Source: Lachnospiraceae bacterium UBA7481
GTDB taxonomy: Bacteria; Bacillota; Clostridia; Lachnospirales; Lachnospiraceae
Length of the DNA: 8,955 nucleotides
Direction of reading: 5' to 3'
Assembly: GCA_002478505.1 (NCBI GenBank)
Contig: DLOP01000104.1
Location: forward strand, 30,379-39,333
Shown here: positions 6,537 through 8,955 of the stretch, in pieces
Layout: every line of letters begins with the position of its first letter
Position numbering within the stretch: position 1 is the first letter of the stretch
The notes under the pieces: generated by a model
Told to the model about the DNA's origin: nothing
Databases searched by the model: none
The model's input: the letters and a program-made list of their open reading frames with translations, nothing else
Translations under genes and position numbers: made by a program

Positions 6537-6600
6537 TGTGAGACTTAGAACTTCTCTGCGAAGCAGCCATTGCTGCGAGCAGTTAGAAGTTCTTCTCACA
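6537..6600. repeat. 64-base long imperfect inverted repeat abutting the metallopeptidase stop codon
   Basis: The outer arms TGTGAGA (6537-6543) and TCTCACA (6594-6600) are perfect reverse complements. Inside them AGAACTTC pairs with GAAGTTCT, and the centre folds through CTGC/GCAG and GCAGC/GCTGC to a 4-base loop. The structure begins on the base next to the metallopeptidase TAG (6601-6603). With the two smaller hairpins it fills almost the whole 149-base gap before rsmB. The arrangement resembles dispersed intergenic repeats (REP or MITE-like), but this window holds no second copy and no clear target duplication. Confidence 0.65.
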
Positions 6601-7290
6601 CTATCTTCGTCTTCTCCCATAAAGCGCCATCAGACGAAGCAGCTGCAGAACCGCGATTGCCGCAGATGCCACATACGTCATGGCTGCCGCCCGCAATACC
6701 TTTTTACAGTCTCCGGCTTCCGTAGAAGACAGGATTCCATAAGATTCTGTCAGCTTTATAGCACGCCGGGAAGCGTCAAATTCCACAGGAAGCGTTATTA
6801 CCTGAAATATTACGGCAAAGGAAAATACAAAAATCCCCACATTGATCAGAAACTGGTTATAGCTGAATATCGTACCCGCAATGATCAGCCAGATCCACAC
6901 CTTAGAGCCGATATTTGCCACCGGAAGAATCAGCGAACGCAGCGTCAATGGCAGATACTGTTCCTGATGTTGTATTGCATGACCGCACTCATGAGCCGCC
7001 ACTCCCACTGCCGCAACGGAACTCATACCATAAACCTCCTCTGAGAGGCACAATTTCTTATTGATCGGATCATAATGATCCGTCAGCTTCCCGGGAACCT
7101 GACATACCACAACATCCGTGATCCCGGCTGCCTGCAGCATCCTTCTTGCGGTATCTTCCCCTGTCATCCCTGACATGCTGAGAGTCTTGCTGTATTTATT
7201 AAATACAGAATTGACGCGGGCTGACGCCACCAAGGATACAACACCCATAATAAGAATCAAAATATACAAATAATCTGACATGTAAAACAT
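6601..7290 (-). CDS. YugP-type membrane zinc metallopeptidase (Zn_peptidase_2 family)
   Basis: Membrane-bound putative neutral zinc metallopeptidase, similar to B. subtilis YugP; its substrate is unknown to me. From the chosen start it has 229 residues. The zinc site AAHECGHAIQH gives H100, E101 and H104. PVEFDAS (about 168-174), with its glutamate and aspartate, is the likely third-ligand region. Hydrophobic segments lie at about 6-25, 120-141, 146-168 and 201-220, and the tail is Arg-rich. The ATG at 7290 is preferred over the in-frame GTG at 7299, because AAGGAG (7301-7306) is one to two bases from the GTG but ten from the ATG. The gene begins 37 bases after the fmt stop, so it belongs to the def-fmt transcription unit. 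This enzyme is common between fmt and rsmB in Clostridia. Confidence 0.9.
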   Translation of the reverse strand: MFYMSDYLYILILIMGVVSLVASARVNSVFNKYSKTLSMSGMTGEDTARRMLQAAGITDVVVCQVPGKLTDHYDPINKKLCLSEEVYGMSSVAAVGVAAHECGHAIQHQEQYLPLTLRSLILPVANIGSKVWIWLIIAGTIFSYNQFLINVGIFVFSFAVIFQVITLPVEFDASRRAIKLTESYGILSSTEAGDCKKVLRAAAMTYVASAAIAVLQLLRLMALYGRRRR

Positions 7291-7300
7291 ATTGTTCACT

Positions 7301-7306
7301 CTCCTT
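7301..7306 (-). promoter_or_regulatory. ribosome binding site that sets the metallopeptidase start
   Basis: AAGGAG on the minus strand is ten bases before the ATG at 7290 and almost touches the alternative GTG at 7299. The spacing therefore favours the ATG. Confidence 0.65.
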
Positions 7307-7327
7307 CTTAATATCTTTGCTTGTATA

Positions 7328-8257
7328 TTATTCCAGTCTGCTTCCTTCTTCCATATGGTACCCCAGCAGAAAATCCTTCACAGACATCCGTTTCTTTCCT
7401 TCCAGCTGCAGTTCCAGAATCCTGATCATACCCTCGCCACAGGCGATTGTGACGCTTTCTTTCTCTACGGCAAGGATCGTTCCCGGTGCATGGGCATGAA
7501 CCGACTGGTTCCACTGTGCTTTCCAGATCTTCAATGTTTTTCCGTTCCACATAGTATAAGCGCTTGGCCAGGAATTCATTCCGCGGATCTGCTGTTCTAT
7601 CTGCTTCGACGTCCTGCTCCATTCGATCCGTCCGTCTTCCTTTTTGAGCATCCTTGCATAGGTGCTTAATGAGGCGTCCTGTTTTCTTTTTACCACATTA
7701 CCGCGCCGGATTCCATCCAGTGTTTCCACAAGAAGCTCGGCGCCAAGGACGGAAAGCTTTTCAAACAGGCTTTCCCCTGTTTCCTCCTGTGCGATCAGGA
7801 CTTCTCTCTGCATGATAATATCTCCCGTATCCAATCCCTCATCCATTTGCATGATCGTGACGCCGGTCTTATTCTCTCCATTAATGACAGCCCACTGGAT
7901 AGGCGCCGCTCCCCGGTACTTGGGAAGCAGCGAGGCATGGATATTCACACAGCCATATCTCGGCATCTCCAGAATTTCCTTGGAAAGTATCTGTCCAAAA
8001 GCTGCCACCACAAAGATATCCGTCTGATAAGACCTTAACTGCTCCACTGCCTCCGGCGCTTTGATCTTTTCCGGCTGAAATACCGGAATATCATATTTCA
8101 ATGCACATTCCTTGACAGGGGAATACAGGATTTCCTTCCCCCTGCCGCGCTGCCTGTCCGGCTGCGTCACAACTGCCGTAATCTTATGTCCGGCTTCGAT
8201 AAGCTTTTCCAATGCCGGCACCGCAAAATCCGGTGTCCCCATATATACGATATCCAT
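7328..8257 (-). CDS. fmt: methionyl-tRNA formyltransferase
   Basis: Transfers a formyl group from 10-formyl-tetrahydrofolate to the amino group of methionyl-initiator tRNA, allowing initiation with formyl-methionine. The 309-residue length is typical. The N-terminal Rossmann domain begins YMGTPDFAVPAL (5-16). The folate site has N105 and H107 in CVNIHASLLPKYRGAAPIQW (103-122) and D143 in DEGLDTGD, matching the E. coli N106/H108/D144 catalytic triad. The C-terminal anticodon-binding-type beta domain starts near residue 205 with the usual GMNSWPSAY (about 235-243). The ATG has GGGAGGT five bases upstream. It follows def after 85 bases without a terminator, the usual def-fmt pairing, in which the enzyme that adds the formyl group and the one that removes it are made together. 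Confidence 0.97.
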   Translation of the reverse strand: MDIVYMGTPDFAVPALEKLIEAGHKITAVVTQPDRQRGRGKEILYSPVKECALKYDIPVFQPEKIKAPEAVEQLRSYQTDIFVVAAFGQILSKEILEMPRYGCVNIHASLLPKYRGAAPIQWAVINGENKTGVTIMQMDEGLDTGDIIMQREVLIAQEETGESLFEKLSVLGAELLVETLDGIRRGNVVKRKQDASLSTYARMLKKEDGRIEWSRTSKQIEQQIRGMNSWPSAYTMWNGKTLKIWKAQWNQSVHAHAPGTILAVEKESVTIACGEGMIRILELQLEGKKRMSVKDFLLGYHMEEGSRLE

Positions 8258-8299
8258 TCCCGACCTCCCTGATTATTGCTCCTCCATGTCAGAGCAGAT

Positions 8300-8311
8300 T
8301 TACTGCAGTAA
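8300..8311. repeat. 12-bp perfect palindrome between def and fmt
   Basis: TTACTGCAGTAA is its own reverse complement. It lies in the 85-base def-fmt gap, about 43 bases before the fmt start. There is no promoter pattern around it. It could be a protein-binding site or chance. Confidence 0.3.
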
Positions 8312-8342
8312 CATTCGATGAAAAATCCGCGCTCCGTTGACT

Positions 8343-8822
8343 TTATTCATCATCTTCACCGGACGGATTATCCTCTAGTCCTTCCTCTACCCGTTCCACA
8401 TACAGATGCCCGTCCAGATGTTCCAGTTCATGGCAGATCGCTCGTGCCAGAAGCTCCCTGCCCTCTATTTCGATCTCCTGCATATCCTCATTCAATGCGA
8501 CCACTTTGACATAATCCGGTCTGGTAACGATCCCTCTCTTACCGGGAACGCTCAGACAGCCTTCATAATCCCTCTGCTCGCCGCTGCTTTCTACGATCCT
8601 TGGATTAACCAGCACAATGGGATCCTCACCTGTCACATCGATCACCGCGATCCGTTTCAGGACGCCGACCTGCGGCGCCGCCAGCCCCACGCCGTTGGCA
8701 TCATACATGGTCTCCAGCATATCCATGATCAGCTCTTTGGTATGCGCATTTACTTCCTTAACTTCCCGACACACTTTTTCAAGTACGTCATCCCCCATTA
8801 CCCTGATGTTCCTGATAGCCAT
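8343..8822 (-). CDS. def: peptide deformylase
   Basis: Metal-dependent hydrolase that removes the formyl group from the N-terminal methionine of nascent proteins at the ribosome exit. The 159-residue length fits the family. All three motifs are present: GVGLAAPQ (44-51), EGCLS (87-91, metal ligand C89) and HELEH (131-135, metal ligands H131 and H135, catalytic E132). The sequence continues to HLDG. The second acidic position in the last motif is Glu rather than the more common Asp, which should not affect catalysis. The C-terminus is a short acidic tail (about 146-159). The ATG has GAGGAAAGGAAG about seven bases upstream. It is the first gene of the visible operon, with a TATAAT box upstream. 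Confidence 0.97.
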   Translation of the reverse strand: MAIRNIRVMGDDVLEKVCREVKEVNAHTKELIMDMLETMYDANGVGLAAPQVGVLKRIAVIDVTGEDPIVLVNPRIVESSGEQRDYEGCLSVPGKRGIVTRPDYVKVVALNEDMQEIEIEGRELLARAICHELEHLDGHLYVERVEEGLEDNPSGEDDE

Positions 8823-8852
8823 AATGTAACTTCCTTTCCTCTCATTAGCAAT

Positions 8853-8858
8853 ATTATA
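8853..8858 (-). promoter_or_regulatory. candidate -10 box for the def operon
   Basis: The minus strand reads TATAAT, a perfect -10 hexamer, 30 bases before the def ATG, giving a start near 8846. No good -35 hexamer is found 16-18 bases upstream. That region instead holds an imperfect hairpin with CGAG/CTCG ends (8865-8882) next to the large palindrome. An activator-dependent promoter or a chance AT-rich match are both possible. Confidence 0.4.
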
Positions 8859-8884
8859 TGTTCACGAGGTTTACATAACTCGAA

Positions 8885-8949
8885 GTTTGAAAATATATGT
8901 CCCAAAAATGATTTCATTTATGATATTTTTGGGACATATATTTTCAAAC
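8885..8949. repeat. 25-bp perfect inverted repeat with 15-base loop upstream of def
   Basis: The arms 8885-8909 and 8925-8949 are exact reverse complements over 25 bases, around a 15-base AT-rich loop. Each arm has a GTCCC/GGGAC core beside a run of A/T, so both strands carry an A-run before and a T-run after the centre. After a 3-base mismatch the pairing resumes with CTC (8879-8881) and GAG (8953-8955) at the window edge, so it may extend further. It may be a bidirectional terminator for the gene upstream of def, but the perfect length is more than a terminator needs and also fits a MITE-like or transposon-end palindrome. Confidence 0.75.
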
Positions 8950-8955
8950 AAAGAG

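Noticed and set aside
6483..6600. Riboswitch or T-box leader for rsmB
   Set aside because: No T-box sequence, specifier loop or known riboswitch core was recognised. The structure is simple hairpins.
6481..7044. 187-codon plus-strand open frame over the hairpins and metallopeptidase
   Set aside because: It is antisense to the metallopeptidase gene and the inverted repeats, and has no domain character.

Overview
The window is a compact, almost entirely minus-strand stretch of a low-to-moderate GC Firmicutes chromosome. The gene order def - fmt - zinc metallopeptidase - rsmB - rlmN - ... - PP2C phosphatase - PASTA kinase, read from high to low coordinates, is the classic Bacillota translation-maturation and signalling cluster. 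The membrane metallopeptidase between fmt and rsmB and the protein sequences fit Clostridia, most likely Lachnospiraceae. This assignment is an inference from gene order and protein character; no rRNA is present.

Layout on the minus strand, upstream to downstream. (1) 8823-8955: intergenic DNA with a 25-bp perfect inverted repeat, a TATAAT -10 box and the def ribosome binding site. (2) 8822-6601: def, fmt and a YugP-type membrane zinc metallopeptidase, closely spaced. (3) 6452-6600: three stacked hairpins, including a small intrinsic-terminator-like element, between the metallopeptidase and rsmB. (4) 6451-4017: rsmB and rlmN, overlapping by 7 bases. (5) 3974-2635: an AT-rich insert that interrupts the usual rlmN-phosphatase junction. 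It carries an unrecognised 90-residue protein, a DUF4160 protein whose gene overlaps the previous one by 17 bases, and a five-helix DUF3592-like membrane protein, and it ends in an intrinsic terminator. (6) 2492-1: the PP2C phosphatase gene with its own candidate promoter, overlapping by 8 bases a PASTA-domain Ser/Thr kinase gene whose 3' end lies outside the window.

Def and Fmt act at the two ends of the formyl-methionine cycle. RsmB and RlmN modify 16S and 23S rRNA. Stp and PrkC form the opposed membrane kinase / cytosolic phosphatase pair that senses cell-wall muropeptides and controls growth and division. The conserved part is ordinary housekeeping. The parts worth a second look are the AT-rich insert with its possible two-gene small-protein module, the hairpin cluster before rsmB, the large palindrome upstream of def, and an unusual Ser/Gly/Lys repeat linker in the kinase. 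No plus-strand gene, RNA gene, CRISPR array or intact mobile element was found, and no stretch over 300 bases lacks a gene.
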